A stretch of 64,000 nt of DNA from JAGQYH01 sp041393015 (GCA_041393015.1 JAWKKV010000001.1:496001-560000); one strand, 5' to 3'; counted from the first letter of the stretch, positions 9,425 through 19,123 are shown. The notes: generated from the sequence alone by a model not told the origin. Made by a program: numbers and translations.

Positions 9425-9543
9425 AAAAGGAGTAAATATTCTCTATTTTTCTTAATGAATGATGAATTTACTGCAATTTGTGGATTTCTACGACAACTCA
9501 TATATTGTTTATTTTCCTACTTTTAACCCTCGAACATAATTAT

Positions 9544-11253
9544 ATGGCGAAATACAAAAAAAATAAGCCCTCAAAAAAAGTTGTTGTAAAAAACCCTAAG
9601 CGTTTATCGGAGCAAAATAGCACTCCATTCTTAGAGCGACTCAATCAGTTTCTTTCAAAAAGATCAATGTTTTTCTTGGGATTTAGTGTGCTGCTTTGTG
9701 TTGTTGTATCCTTACTGCTTTTTGATTTAAAAGTATCCATTGGCGGCGACGATTCCTCTTACATCAGTAGGGCATATAACTTTATTCATAAAGGTCAATT
9801 TCCTACTTTTCAAGGACCTGTTTATCCTATTCTAATAAGTATTCCCATCGCTATTTTTGGTATTAAGATTACACTGCTAAAATTACTATCGCTAGTCTTT
9901 ATCATTATACACTTGATATTGTTTAATAAAGCATTAGAAAAGATAGTTCCCCCAATTATTAGAGTAATTACCATTTTCTTGATTGCCATCAATGGTTATA
10001 TTGCTTTTTTTGCCAGCTCTACCTACAATGAAGCATTCTTTCTCATGCTTCAAAGTATCTTTTTCCTTTATTTCATTAATAATTTTGTGGTTGCCGAAGA
10101 TCACGATAAAGACAATATTCATATAAGTCAGATTGTGCTATTGGGCTTTATCATGTTTATTATGGCCCAAACTCGATTTATTAGTATTGGTGCTGTATCA
10201 GCGGTATTGATCTTCTTTTTAGCTTATAAACAATGGAAAAAAGCGGGAGCAACTGTTGGAATATTTGCTGTTTTTTATTTGGGATTTTCTATGATTACCA
10301 AGTTTGTTATAAAAGCAAATGGCGCAGGAATGTCGAGTCAAATGGAAACGCTTTTGTTAAAACACCCTTACAAGCCAGAAGAAGGAACAGAAAACGTAAT
10401 GGGTTTTTTAACTAGAATTGTAGATAACTCAAATTTATATATCGGACGAACGTTTCTGGTAGAATCAGGATTTAGACCTATTTCAGGAGCTCAATTAAAT
10501 GGTAGTTTAACTTTATTAGTGTATGCCATTTTAATTGGTGGCTTTCTTTACGCAATTAGAAAAAAAGATAAAGGTGTAATATTCTCCTATTTGTATGCCG
10601 GTTCTTTATCCTTGCTCACCTTTGTAGTACTGCAAAAATATTGGGATCAAAACAGAATGATTATAATCATGTATCCTTTTTTATGGATGTTTGCCTTTTA
10701 TCTGTTGTATCAAATTTTCGATTCTAAAAAACTACGTGGTTTTCAACCCATTTTTTTAATTGTTTCTGCACTTTTAATTTTACCGGGTGTTGGTAGAACC
10801 TTCACTAAAATTGGCGATAATTCTACTACTTTAAGAAAGAATATAAGTGGTGATAAATTATATGGTTTCACTGATGATTGGGTGAATTATATTAAAACCG
10901 TTCAGTGGGCACACGACAATTTAAAGGATTACTATATTATTTGCCGTAAACCACAAATTGCTTTTATTTACACCGAAGGCACTCAGCATAAAGGCACGGG
11001 ATTAAAGGAAACTGATCCCAAAAAAGCTTTAGAACATTTAAAAGAAAATGGCGTCACCCATATAGTTAGAGCCAGTTTAAGAAGAAATCCAAATGCAAAC
11101 ACTGGACAGGTGATTAATACGGTACATAATTACATGGCTCGAATTGAACAGGCTTATCCCGGCACTTTTAAATTGGTACATACTGAAGGTAAATCAGAGC
11201 CTGCCTATCTATTTGAAATAAACTATTATGGTATTGAACAGCCAAACAACTAA
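9544..11253 (+). CDS. Membrane glycosyltransferase-like protein (GT-C/ArnT type)
   Basis: A polytopic protein of 569 residues with about ten hydrophobic segments. After a lysine-rich cytoplasmic start (MAKYKKNKPSKK) and the first membrane helix comes a loop with GGDDSSYISRAY, the acidic motif typical of GT39/ArnT-like transferases that use polyprenyl-phosphate sugars. The C-terminal 130 residues form a soluble domain. The frame is open back to a TTG at 9478, but I prefer the ATG at 9544 because the added residues would form a separate hydrophobic stretch. It heads the run 9544-14364 (gaps of 8-28 bases) with methyltransferase and GT2 genes. Confidence 0.75.
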   Translation: MAKYKKNKPSKKVVVKNPKRLSEQNSTPFLERLNQFLSKRSMFFLGFSVLLCVVVSLLLFDLKVSIGGDDSSYISRAYNFIHKGQFPTFQGPVYPILISIPIAIFGIKITLLKLLSLVFIIIHLILFNKALEKIVPPIIRVITIFLIAINGYIAFFASSTYNEAFFLMLQSIFFLYFINNFVVAEDHDKDNIHISQIVLLGFIMFIMAQTRFISIGAVSAVLIFFLAYKQWKKAGATVGIFAVFYLGFSMITKFVIKANGAGMSSQMETLLLKHPYKPEEGTENVMGFLTRIVDNSNLYIGRTFLVESGFRPISGAQLNGSLTLLVYAILIGGFLYAIRKKDKGVIFSYLYAGSLSLLTFVVLQKYWDQNRMIIIMYPFLWMFAFYLLYQIFDSKKLRGFQPIFLIVSALLILPGVGRTFTKIGDNSTTLRKNISGDKLYGFTDDWVNYIKTVQWAHDNLKDYYIICRKPQIAFIYTEGTQHKGTGLKETDPKKALEHLKENGVTHIVRASLRRNPNANTGQVINTVHNYMARIEQAYPGTFKLVHTEGKSEPAYLFEINYYGIEQPNN

Positions 11254-11265
11254 GACGATATACGA

Positions 11266-12102
11266 ATGAATGTAGTATTACGAAATATGAAGATTACTGC
11301 CTTAAAAGTTAGCATTGCTAAAATACTTTATAAGGTGACAAAAATATTTTACAAAAAAGACGTCTATCCTAAAAAGATTGGCAATATCAATTTAGAACTA
11401 CATTTAAATGAAGGTATTGATCTACATCTTTTTCTGTTTAGCAATTTCCAAAAGCATGTTTTTGACAATGAAATTGTAAAAATTAAGAAAGATGCGGTAA
11501 TATTTGATGTTGGAGCTAACGCAGGTTATCTTACCTTGTTTTTCGCAGACATTGCAGAGAGAGGACAAGTGCATGCCTTTGAGCCTACACATTATGCTAT
11601 CAATAAATTGGTAAAAAATGCTTCTTTAAACCCTTCATTGAAAGAAAGAATCACAGTAAACCAATGTTTTGTTTCCGATAAAGATGATCAAAAAGATTTG
11701 GTAGCTTATAGCAGTTGGCCATTAACCGGTAATGAAAGCACACATTCTATCCATAAGGGAGTTGCCAAATCAACAGAAGATGTAAAATCTATAACCTTAG
11801 ACAGCTATTGCATTAAGCACAATATTGATCGTTTAGATTTGATTAAAATTGATACTGATGGTCATGAGTTTGATGTGCTAAATGGTGCCAAGGAAACTAT
11901 TGTGAAGTTTCAGCCACAAATAGTTTTTGAAGTTGGTGGCTATATTTTAGATGAGCAAAACACCCCTTTTGATGGGTTTATCGATTTCTTTAATAATTTG
12001 GGCTATAACATTTATACAATCAAAGGGAAAGTAATTGAAAAATCAAATTATAGAAATATCATTCCACAATACGGAACCATTGATGTAATTGCATCGAAAT
12101 AA
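11266..12102 (+). CDS. FkbM family methyltransferase
   Basis: This 278-residue protein has the SAM-binding motif FDVGANAGYLTLFFA and the FkbM signature SITLDSYCIKHNIDRLDLIK, then DTDGHEFDVLNGA. FkbM-type enzymes O-methylate sugars and polyketides. The protein is soluble, with a basic N-terminus. It follows the GT-C gene by 12 bases and precedes a second methyltransferase, so a role in modifying a glycan made by this cluster is likely but not proven. Confidence 0.88.
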   Translation: MNVVLRNMKITALKVSIAKILYKVTKIFYKKDVYPKKIGNINLELHLNEGIDLHLFLFSNFQKHVFDNEIVKIKKDAVIFDVGANAGYLTLFFADIAERGQVHAFEPTHYAINKLVKNASLNPSLKERITVNQCFVSDKDDQKDLVAYSSWPLTGNESTHSIHKGVAKSTEDVKSITLDSYCIKHNIDRLDLIKIDTDGHEFDVLNGAKETIVKFQPQIVFEVGGYILDEQNTPFDGFIDFFNNLGYNIYTIKGKVIEKSNYRNIIPQYGTIDVIASK

Positions 12103-12130
12103 ATTAATACTTAACCGATCCAAATCTAAA

Positions 12131-12880
12131 ATGTCTAACCAATCCAATATAGATCTTGATGCTCCCGCTACCACAATGGCTCATGGAGAGATCATTTTGA
12201 AGAAGCCTTTTCTAAAAAAGCTTTATATCGAGTGGTATCAACAGTTTAGTGAATTGGCTAAAACACTACCGGAAGGAAAGCTTTTGGAAATTGGTTCCGG
12301 CGGCGGATTTATCAAAGAGATTAATCCCAATGTTTTAACCACCGATATTTTAGAGCTTCCCAATGTAGATATAGTAATGTCTGCAGAAGACATACCTTTA
12401 GAAGATAATTCGGTTAGTGGCATTTTTATGATCAATGTATTACACCATATAAAAAATAGCGATGCCTTTTTAAAAGAAGCTCAAAGAGTTTTAAAGAAAG
12501 GCGGAAAAATATTTATGGTGGAACCGGCTAATACTTTGTGGAGTAGATTTTTCTATAGAAATTTTCATCACGAAGGTTTTGACCCTTCTGAGAAAGATTG
12601 GAAGGTAGAGGGAGAAGGACCGTTAAGCGATGCCAATGGAGCAATTCCGTGGATTATATTTAAGCGAGATCTTCATAAATTTCAACAAAAATACCCTGAT
12701 TTAGTTTTAGAAAAACGCAAAGATCATACCCCCATGAGATATACTTTAACCGGAGGTTTATCATTCCCTTCAGTGGTTCCTGGTTGGTCTTTTAAAATAG
12801 TTACTTTTTTAGAAAATGTATTCTCCTTTTTGTTTCGATATTTTGGAATGTTTCAAACTATCATTGTCAAAAAGAAGTAG
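12131..12880 (+). CDS. Class I SAM-dependent methyltransferase
   Basis: This 249-residue protein has motif I LLEIGSGGGFIKEI, the acidic post-I loop LPNVDIVMSAEDIPLEDNS, and IMINVLHHIKN plus VLKKGGKIFMVEP, which mark the Methyltransf_11 group. The open frame reaches back to a TTG that overlaps the previous gene, but the ATG at 12131 avoids that overlap. A hydrophobic C-terminal stretch (VVPGWSFKIVTFLENVFSFL) may bind a membrane lipid substrate. It sits between the FkbM gene and the bifunctional gene at 12889 in the same operon. Confidence 0.85.
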   Translation: MSNQSNIDLDAPATTMAHGEIILKKPFLKKLYIEWYQQFSELAKTLPEGKLLEIGSGGGFIKEINPNVLTTDILELPNVDIVMSAEDIPLEDNSVSGIFMINVLHHIKNSDAFLKEAQRVLKKGGKIFMVEPANTLWSRFFYRNFHHEGFDPSEKDWKVEGEGPLSDANGAIPWIIFKRDLHKFQQKYPDLVLEKRKDHTPMRYTLTGGLSFPSVVPGWSFKIVTFLENVFSFLFRYFGMFQTIIVKKK

Positions 12881-12888
12881 ATAAATAA

Positions 12889-14364
12889 ATGAACGTGGAA
12901 ACAGATATACAACCAACAATAACAACTCAAACCAAATATACAGGGCGAACTTTAGCCTTCTACAATCACTTTGAGCAGTTGGCACAGAAATACAAAAGTT
13001 ATAAGCAGCGATTCAGCTATTATTGGAAAGATATTGTTAGATATTGTAATTATTTTATCCATGATGAAGACAGTGTAATAGAGATTGGTTGCGGAGTAGG
13101 AGATTCCTTAAATGGTTATAAAGGAATTAAAAAAGTTGGTATAGATTTTAGTCCATCGATGATTGACGTGGCAAAAGCGAACTATCCAAATTTAGAGTTT
13201 CACTTAATGGATGCCGCCAACATCACGTTAGATCAGAAATTTGATGTAGTAATTCTTTCCAATGTAATTGGATACTTTGATAATATTGAAGATGTGTTGT
13301 TGCAATTAAAGAAAGTTTGTCATGATAGAACCAAATTAATTGTTTCGTATTATAATCATAGTTGGGAGCCTTTAATCAATTTTGCAGAATTCATTGGATT
13401 AAAAAAGAAAAGCCCTGTACAAAATTGGTTATCGGAGCAAGACATCAGTAATTTATTATACTTATCAGGCTTTGAAACTTTTAAATCTAAAAGGAGAATG
13501 ATTATTCCTGTTTGGATTCCAATATTATCATGGTTTTTCAATAAGTATATTGCGAACCTTCCTTTCTTCAATCGCTTTGGATTAAGCAAATTTGTTTTTG
13601 CTCGTAGAATGGCTTTTAAATCAAGTCAAGAAGTTTCAGAAAAATATTCTACTACAGTGGTGATTCCGGCAAGAAACGAAAGCGGCAATATTGAGGACGC
13701 CATTTTGCGGTTACCTAAATTCGGAAAGCATGTAGAAATCATATTTGTGGAAGGAAATTCTACTGATGACACTTGGGAAAAGATTCAAGAGATTCAAGCA
13801 AAGTATAAGGATACGCACGATATAAAAATCACTCAACAAGAAGGCAAGGGAAAGGGCGATGCAGTAAGAAAAGGTTATGCGATGGCTACCGGAGATATAT
13901 TGATGATTTTAGATGCCGACCTAACTGTTCCGCCGGAGGATATTCCTAAATTTTATGATGCATTAGCGACAAGCAAAGGCGAATTCATCAATGGCTGTCG
14001 GTTAATTTATCCGATGGAAAGTCAGGCGATGAGATTTTTAAATACCTTAGGTAATAAATTTTTCAGCAAGGTTTTTTCTTGGTTGTTAGAGCAACCGATA
14101 AAAGATACTTTATGTGGAACGAAAGTGATGTTTAGAACGGATTACAACCGTTTAATTGCCAATAGAGCTTTCTTTGGGGAGTTTGACCCATTTGGAGATT
14201 TTGATCTCTTATTTGGGGCTTATAAGCTGAATTTAAAGATTATTGACTTACCTATTCGTTATCGAGATAGAACCTACGGTGACACCAATATTTCTAGGTT
14301 TAAACATGGTTTATTACTCTTAAAAATGTGTTGGTTTGCTTCCGGGAAAATCAAGTTTTGGTAA
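12889..14364 (+). CDS. Bifunctional methyltransferase-glycosyltransferase family 2 protein
   Basis: This 491-residue protein joins two enzymes. Residues 1-240 are a class I methyltransferase (VIEIGCGVGDSL, then IDFSPSMIDVAK). Residues about 255-491 are a GT2 domain like dolichol-phosphate mannosyltransferase: VVIPARNESGNI, VEGNSTDDTW, the DAD motif in ILDADLTVPPEDI, and a conserved end (YGDTNISRFKHG). No membrane anchor is apparent. The likely role is to transfer a sugar to polyprenyl phosphate and to methylate it or another intermediate, feeding the GT-C enzyme at 9544. It ends the cluster. Confidence 0.87.
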   Translation: MNVETDIQPTITTQTKYTGRTLAFYNHFEQLAQKYKSYKQRFSYYWKDIVRYCNYFIHDEDSVIEIGCGVGDSLNGYKGIKKVGIDFSPSMIDVAKANYPNLEFHLMDAANITLDQKFDVVILSNVIGYFDNIEDVLLQLKKVCHDRTKLIVSYYNHSWEPLINFAEFIGLKKKSPVQNWLSEQDISNLLYLSGFETFKSKRRMIIPVWIPILSWFFNKYIANLPFFNRFGLSKFVFARRMAFKSSQEVSEKYSTTVVIPARNESGNIEDAILRLPKFGKHVEIIFVEGNSTDDTWEKIQEIQAKYKDTHDIKITQQEGKGKGDAVRKGYAMATGDILMILDADLTVPPEDIPKFYDALATSKGEFINGCRLIYPMESQAMRFLNTLGNKFFSKVFSWLLEQPIKDTLCGTKVMFRTDYNRLIANRAFFGEFDPFGDFDLLFGAYKLNLKIIDLPIRYRDRTYGDTNISRFKHGLLLLKMCWFASGKIKFW

Positions 14365-14437
14365 TTTAAAATGATCTAATTCAACTTGTTCAAGCGTCTC
14401 GCCAGGACTTACATTCTATATATTTTTCTAGCCTAAA

Positions 14438-14470
14438 ATAAAAAAGTCTATAAAATTGCTTCTATAGACT
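14438..14470 (-). terminator. Terminator of the rimP-nusA-infB operon
   Basis: A perfect 8-bp stem AGTCTATA/TATAGACT (14445-14452 with 14463-14470) is followed on the minus strand by a run of T residues. It lies 30 bases after the infB stop. Confidence 0.7.
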
Positions 14471-14499
14471 CCTTTCTAGTTGTTTAAATGTATTAATTC

Positions 14500-17193
14500 T
14501 TAATTCTCTAAAGTTCTTTCGATTTCAATATGCTCGTAAGCTTCAATGATATCGCCAACTTTAATGTCGTTGTATTTCGCAATTTTTACACCACATTCCA
14601 TACCTTTCGTAACTTCTTTAGCATCGTCTTTGTATCGTTTCAATGCATCTAAAGTTCCATCATAAGCTACAATACCGTCTCTAATAATTCTTACTTTATT
14701 GTTTCTATTCATTTTACCATCCAATACGAAACAACCGGCAATAGTACCCACTTTACTAATCTTGAAGGTTTCTCGAACTTCCACGTTAGCAACAATTTTC
14801 TCTTCGTATTTAGGACGTAACATACCCACCATTGCAGCTTTCACTTCATCAATAGCATCATAAATAATAGAGTAAGTTCTAATATCAATAGATTCTTTTT
14901 CTGCTAATGCTCTAGCATTGGCTGATGGTCTAACTTGGAAGGCAATAATAATGGCATTGGAAGCAGAAGCTAATAGAATGTCTGATTCTGTAATTTGACC
15001 AACACCTTTATGGATAATATTGACTTGTAATTCTTCAGTAGACAATTTCAATAATGAATCTCCTAATGCTTCAACTGATCCATCCACGTCACCTTTCACA
15101 ATTAAATTCAATTCTTGGAAACTATCTAATTTCAATCGATCTCCTAACTTATCTAGCGTTAATCGTTTAGTAGCTCTAATACCTTGTTCTCTTTGAATTT
15201 GACTTCTTCTAGAAGCTAATGCTTTCGCATCTTGCTCACTATCATAATGTTTGAATTTCTCACCTGCTTGAGGCGCTCCATTCAAACCTAATACTTGAAC
15301 TGGTGTAGAAGGACCGGCTTTTTTAACCTTATTTCCTCTCTCATTATACATGGCTTTTACTTTACCATAATGAGACCCTGCTACAATTACATCGCCTACT
15401 TGTAATGTTCCATCTTGAACCATTACTGTTGCTAAATATCCTCTTCCTTTATCTAATGAAGCCTCAATTACTGAACCGCTTGCATTTTTATTTGGATTAC
15501 CTTTTAATTCTAGTAATTCTGCTTCTAAAAGAATTTTCTCTAGTAATGTCTCCACATTAGTACCATGCTTAGCAGAAATTTCTTGCTCTTGGTGTTTACC
15601 TCCCCAAGATTCTACCATCACATTCATTTGTGATAATTGCTCTTTTACTTTATCTACGTTAGCACCTTCTTTATCAATCTTGTTGAAAGCAAAGATCATT
15701 GGCACTTCCGCTGCTTGCGCATGGCTAATAGCTTCTTTTGTTTGAGGCATTACACTATCATCCGCTGCAATTACAATTACGGCAATATCAGTAATTTTGG
15801 CACCTCTCGCTCTCATCGCGGTAAAGGCTTCGTGACCTGGTGTATCTAAGAAAGTTACTTGCTTGCCTGATTTAGTTTCTACCTCGTAAGCACCAATATG
15901 TTGTGTTATTCCTCCCATTTCTCCGGCAATAACATTGGCACTTCTAATATAATCCAACAATGAAGTTTTACCGTGATCAACGTGACCCATAATGGTTACG
16001 ATAGGTGCTCTTTCAACTAAATCCTCCGGATTATCTTCCTCTTCTTCTTCTTCGTCTTCATCTTCGTTAACATTAATAAATTCAACTTGGAAATCGAATT
16101 CATCAGCTACTAACTCAATTATTTCAGATTCTAATCTCTGATTAATAGAAACAATTACGCCTAACATGAAACATTTAGAAATTACTTCTGTAGCAGAAAC
16201 ATCCATTAAGTTCGCTAACTCACTCACGGAAATAAATTCTGTTACCTGTATTACGTTTGTGTCTTCTAATTCCTCCTCGTCCTCACGAATTTTGGCGTGT
16301 TCGTCTCTCTTCTGTTTTCTATACTTCGCTCCTTTGGCTCCTTTTGACTTTCCACCGGAAAGCTTAGCCATAGTTGCTTTTATTTTTTCTTGAACTTCTT
16401 TTTCAGATACTACTTCTTTTTGGTCGCCTCTTTTATGAGCATTCCCAGCTCTCGGTCCTGTTCCTCTTTTTCTTCCATCATCTTTATTCGCAACAGATTT
16501 AGTATCTATTGGTCTAGAAATTCTCTTTCTCTTTCTTCTTTTCTCGTCACCTGAAGTATCTTTCGATTTCTTTTTAGGCTCTTTTACCGGAAGTTCAATC
16601 TTACCAACAATCGTTGGCCCTGTCAATTTCTCTAGCTTTGTTTTCTCAACAACCTCTTCTTCCTTTTTAGGGGCTTCTTTCTTAGGCTCTTCTTTTGCAA
16701 CAACTTTTTCTTCGACTTTCTTAGGCTCTACCTTCTTAGGCGTTGGATCTTCGAGTTTACCGACAACCTTGAGTCCAATTTTTGGTTTTTCAACAACAAT
16801 TTCTTCTTCTACAGCTTCAACCTTTTTTTCCTCCTTCTTCTCAACAACCTTCTCTTCTTCTACCTTTTCCTCTTTCTTTTCTTCTTTGGCTTTTCCTAAG
16901 TCAACTTTTCCAACAATTTTCGGCCCGTCAACTTTAACTTTCCTTGTCTCAACAATTTCTTCCTCTCTCTCTTTACGAACCTTACCAATATTGATTTCTT
17001 CCGCGCGCTGTTTAATTACAATCTCTTGCTGAAAATCTTTCAGCAACAGATGATACATGTCTTCTGTAAGCTTAGTAGTAGGCTTGTTATCGATATCGAA
17101 ACCATTTTTTTTCAAATGCTCCACAATGGAAGCCGTACCGACGTTCAACTCCTTTGCTATACTTACTAACCTTTTTGATTTAGCTCCTGTCAT
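14500..17193 (-). CDS. infB: Translation initiation factor IF-2
   Basis: This 897-residue GTPase brings initiator tRNA to the 30S subunit. An IF2_N helical module is at the start (RLVSIAKELNVGTASIVEHL), and a long low-complexity Lys/Glu/Val linker fills residues 80-300. A second IF2_N module (ISVSELANLMDVSATEVIS) precedes the G domain at about residue 400, with G1 GHVDHGKTS, G3 DTPGH, G4 FNKIDK and G5 SAKHG. Domains II to IV follow to the end. It lies 54 bases after nusA, in the classic rimP-nusA-infB order. Confidence 0.97.
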   Translation of the reverse strand: MTGAKSKRLVSIAKELNVGTASIVEHLKKNGFDIDNKPTTKLTEDMYHLLLKDFQQEIVIKQRAEEINIGKVRKEREEEIVETRKVKVDGPKIVGKVDLGKAKEEKKEEKVEEEKVVEKKEEKKVEAVEEEIVVEKPKIGLKVVGKLEDPTPKKVEPKKVEEKVVAKEEPKKEAPKKEEEVVEKTKLEKLTGPTIVGKIELPVKEPKKKSKDTSGDEKRRKRKRISRPIDTKSVANKDDGRKRGTGPRAGNAHKRGDQKEVVSEKEVQEKIKATMAKLSGGKSKGAKGAKYRKQKRDEHAKIREDEEELEDTNVIQVTEFISVSELANLMDVSATEVISKCFMLGVIVSINQRLESEIIELVADEFDFQVEFINVNEDEDEEEEEEDNPEDLVERAPIVTIMGHVDHGKTSLLDYIRSANVIAGEMGGITQHIGAYEVETKSGKQVTFLDTPGHEAFTAMRARGAKITDIAVIVIAADDSVMPQTKEAISHAQAAEVPMIFAFNKIDKEGANVDKVKEQLSQMNVMVESWGGKHQEQEISAKHGTNVETLLEKILLEAELLELKGNPNKNASGSVIEASLDKGRGYLATVMVQDGTLQVGDVIVAGSHYGKVKAMYNERGNKVKKAGPSTPVQVLGLNGAPQAGEKFKHYDSEQDAKALASRRSQIQREQGIRATKRLTLDKLGDRLKLDSFQELNLIVKGDVDGSVEALGDSLLKLSTEELQVNIIHKGVGQITESDILLASASNAIIIAFQVRPSANARALAEKESIDIRTYSIIYDAIDEVKAAMVGMLRPKYEEKIVANVEVRETFKISKVGTIAGCFVLDGKMNRNNKVRIIRDGIVAYDGTLDALKRYKDDAKEVTKGMECGVKIAKYNDIKVGDIIEAYEHIEIERTLEN

Positions 17194-17247
17194 TCGCGAC
17201 GAATATATTTATCTTTTATTGAAACTAATGATAATTAAATCATAAGT

Positions 17248-18489
17248 TTAATCGTTTTCAAATTCTCTTTTCAATACTGTTAACAATTCTTCAATTGTTT
17301 CTTCTTCCAAATCAGACCTTCTGATTAACTCTTTTTTATCTAATTGCAGTACACTTTTAGCGGTATCACAACCAATTGTTTTTAAGGCATCAATTACCCA
17401 GCTTTCGATTTCATCACTGAATTCTTCTAAATCAACATCATCCTCCATGTCTTCTGTATCACGGAAAACATCAATTTCAAACTCCGTTAATTTACTGGCC
17501 AACTTAATGTTTAAACCACCTTTTCCAATTGCTAAAGATACTTGATCCGGCTTCAAATATACGGATACTCTTTTGTCTTCCATTTTAAGATCTATAGAAG
17601 TGATCTTAGCTGGAGATAAAGCTCTCTGTATAAACAAGCTAGTATTATTAGTAAAGTTAATAATGTCAATGTTTTCATTTTTTAACTCTCTTACAATACC
17701 ATGTATTCTAGATCCTTTCATTCCTACACAAGCACCTACTGGATCAATTCTATCATCGTAAGATTCTACCGCTACTTTTGCTCTTTCTCCCGGCTCTCTA
17801 ACAATTTTCTTAATTACAATTAAACCGTCAAAAATTTCCGGCACTTCCATTTCTAACAATTTCGCTAAGAAAGAAGTATCGGTTCTTGAAAGAATAACTT
17901 TAGGGTTGTTGCCTCGCATTTCAACATCTTTAACAACCGCTCTAATCGTTTCTCCTTTTTTAAAGTAATCCGATTTAATTTGTTCTTGCTTTGGTAAAAT
18001 CAATTCGTTCCCATCGTCATCCAAACATAAGATTTCTCTTTTCCAAATTTGATAAACTTCAGTGGTAACGATTTCACCAATTCTATCTTTGTATTTTTTG
18101 TACACTTCATCTTTCTCTAATTCCAAGATTCTTGAAATTAAAGTCTGTCTTGCGGCCAAAATAGCTCTTCGTCCGAAATCCATAAGGGTAATCTCCTCAA
18201 AAGCTTCTTCTCCTACTTCAAAATCTTCTTCAATTTTCTTGGCATCAGAAATACAAATTTCTTCTAAAGAATCTTCTACTTCTCCATCTTCCACAATTAC
18301 TCTGTGTCTCCAGATTTCTAAATCTCCTTTATCTGTATTAACAATAATGTCAAAATTATCGTCAGACCCATATTTTTTTCTCAATAGCGTTTTAAAAACA
18401 TCTTCTAAAACCTTCATCATTGTAGGTCTATCAATATTCTTAAACTCTTTAAACTCCGAAAACGAATCTACTAATTCCGCACTGTTCAT
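17248..18489 (-). CDS. nusA: Transcription termination/antitermination factor NusA
   Basis: This 413-residue protein binds RNA polymerase and nascent RNA. It contains the N-terminal polymerase-binding domain (1-130), an S1 domain (about 135-200), KH1 with DPVGACVGMKGSRI, KH2 with SLAIGKGGLNIKLASKL, and a short acidic C-terminal helical region rather than the long AR repeats of enterobacteria. The ATG at 18489 is 6 bases after the rimP stop, so the two are translationally close. A hairpin in the leader of this operon could be a target of NusA feedback (see 18972-18996). Confidence 0.97.
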   Translation of the reverse strand: MNSAELVDSFSEFKEFKNIDRPTMMKVLEDVFKTLLRKKYGSDDNFDIIVNTDKGDLEIWRHRVIVEDGEVEDSLEEICISDAKKIEEDFEVGEEAFEEITLMDFGRRAILAARQTLISRILELEKDEVYKKYKDRIGEIVTTEVYQIWKREILCLDDDGNELILPKQEQIKSDYFKKGETIRAVVKDVEMRGNNPKVILSRTDTSFLAKLLEMEVPEIFDGLIVIKKIVREPGERAKVAVESYDDRIDPVGACVGMKGSRIHGIVRELKNENIDIINFTNNTSLFIQRALSPAKITSIDLKMEDKRVSVYLKPDQVSLAIGKGGLNIKLASKLTEFEIDVFRDTEDMEDDVDLEEFSDEIESWVIDALKTIGCDTAKSVLQLDKKELIRRSDLEEETIEELLTVLKREFEND

Positions 18490-18495
18490 TGCCTT

Positions 18496-18954
18496 CTATT
18501 TAAATGTTATTAATTTTTTTGTCGTTTTTATATCATCAAAAGGAATATCTAACAAATTGGTAGCTACCACTTTTTTATTTTTTATCGTTTGTGATTCTAA
18601 TTGAATGCCATCATTATCTACCTTTTTAAGAATGCCTTTGTACTTGTTACCGTCTTTTTTCAATACTTCTACCAATCTTTCAATTGATTTGTGATATTGT
18701 TGAAGGACTTTCAATGGCTCTCCCATACCGGGTGAAGAAACTTCTAAGGTGTATTTTTCACCTACTAGGTTTTCTTCTTCTAAATAAGCTTCCAACATTC
18801 TGCTTATCTCCACACATTTATCGATAGTAATATTTTGTTTCCCGTCTACAAAAAGCATTATCTTTTGCTGTGGTGTAATTTTAACATCTACAAAAAAAAG
18901 ATCAGTACCTTTTACATACTCGTTTAACTTATTTTCTATCTTATCTTTTAACAT
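18496..18954 (-). CDS. rimP: Ribosome maturation factor RimP
   Basis: This 152-residue protein matches RimP in length and pattern: FVDVKITPQQKIMLFVDG, the conserved ITIDKCVEISRMLE, and YTLEVSSPGMGEPL ahead of the C-terminal SH3-like domain. RimP is needed for 30S maturation. It is the first gene of rimP-nusA-infB, reading leftwards, with a promoter box at 19009-19016 and a hairpin leader between them. Confidence 0.95.
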   Translation of the reverse strand: MLKDKIENKLNEYVKGTDLFFVDVKITPQQKIMLFVDGKQNITIDKCVEISRMLEAYLEEENLVGEKYTLEVSSPGMGEPLKVLQQYHKSIERLVEVLKKDGNKYKGILKKVDNDGIQLESQTIKNKKVVATNLLDIPFDDIKTTKKLITFK

Positions 18955-18971
18955 AATCGTACCCTAATAAA

Positions 18972-18996
18972 ATAGGGGACTTTAAAAGCCCCCTAT
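18972..18996 (-). promoter_or_regulatory. Leader hairpin upstream of rimP (possible attenuator)
   Basis: In the minus-strand RNA, ATAGGGG pairs with CCCCTAT; a G-U pair and C-G plus U-A pairs continue the stem to about 11-12 bp with a tiny loop. It is followed by TTTTATTA and the rimP ATG comes 17 bases later. The form is that of an intrinsic terminator, yet it lies between promoter and gene. Whether it terminates is unknown. Confidence 0.5.
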
Positions 18997-19008
18997 GAAT
19001 AGAGAATG

Positions 19009-19016
19009 CAAAGGTA
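19009..19016 (-). promoter_or_regulatory. rimP: -7 box TACCTTTG of the rimP operon
   Basis: A perfect TAnnTTTG on the minus strand, with a TTG 20 bases further upstream as a possible -33 element. The predicted start gives a leader of about 45-50 bases that includes the hairpin at 18972-18996. Confidence 0.6.
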
Positions 19017-19110
19017 GAACTTTTTTATTTGTTAACCAATTCTCTAATCTTATCTATAAATTAAGCTAGTATTTCTTGATTCGTTGCTTTGCTATGCCAA
19101 TTCTATCATT

Positions 19111-19118
19111 TACATTTG
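19111..19118 (+). promoter_or_regulatory. -7 box TACATTTG
   Basis: A perfect TAnnTTTG with a TTG at 19089-19091, 19 bases upstream. The predicted transcript start falls at or next to the ATG at 19124, so the message would be leaderless or nearly so. This supports the ATG at 19124 over the upstream TTG at 19076. Confidence 0.5.
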
Positions 19119-19123
19119 ATACA

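Noticed and set aside
18062..18604. A 180-codon open frame on the plus strand
   Set aside because: It runs antisense across nusA and the start of rimP, both firmly identified, and its product is a Ser/Leu/Ile-rich shadow without a domain.
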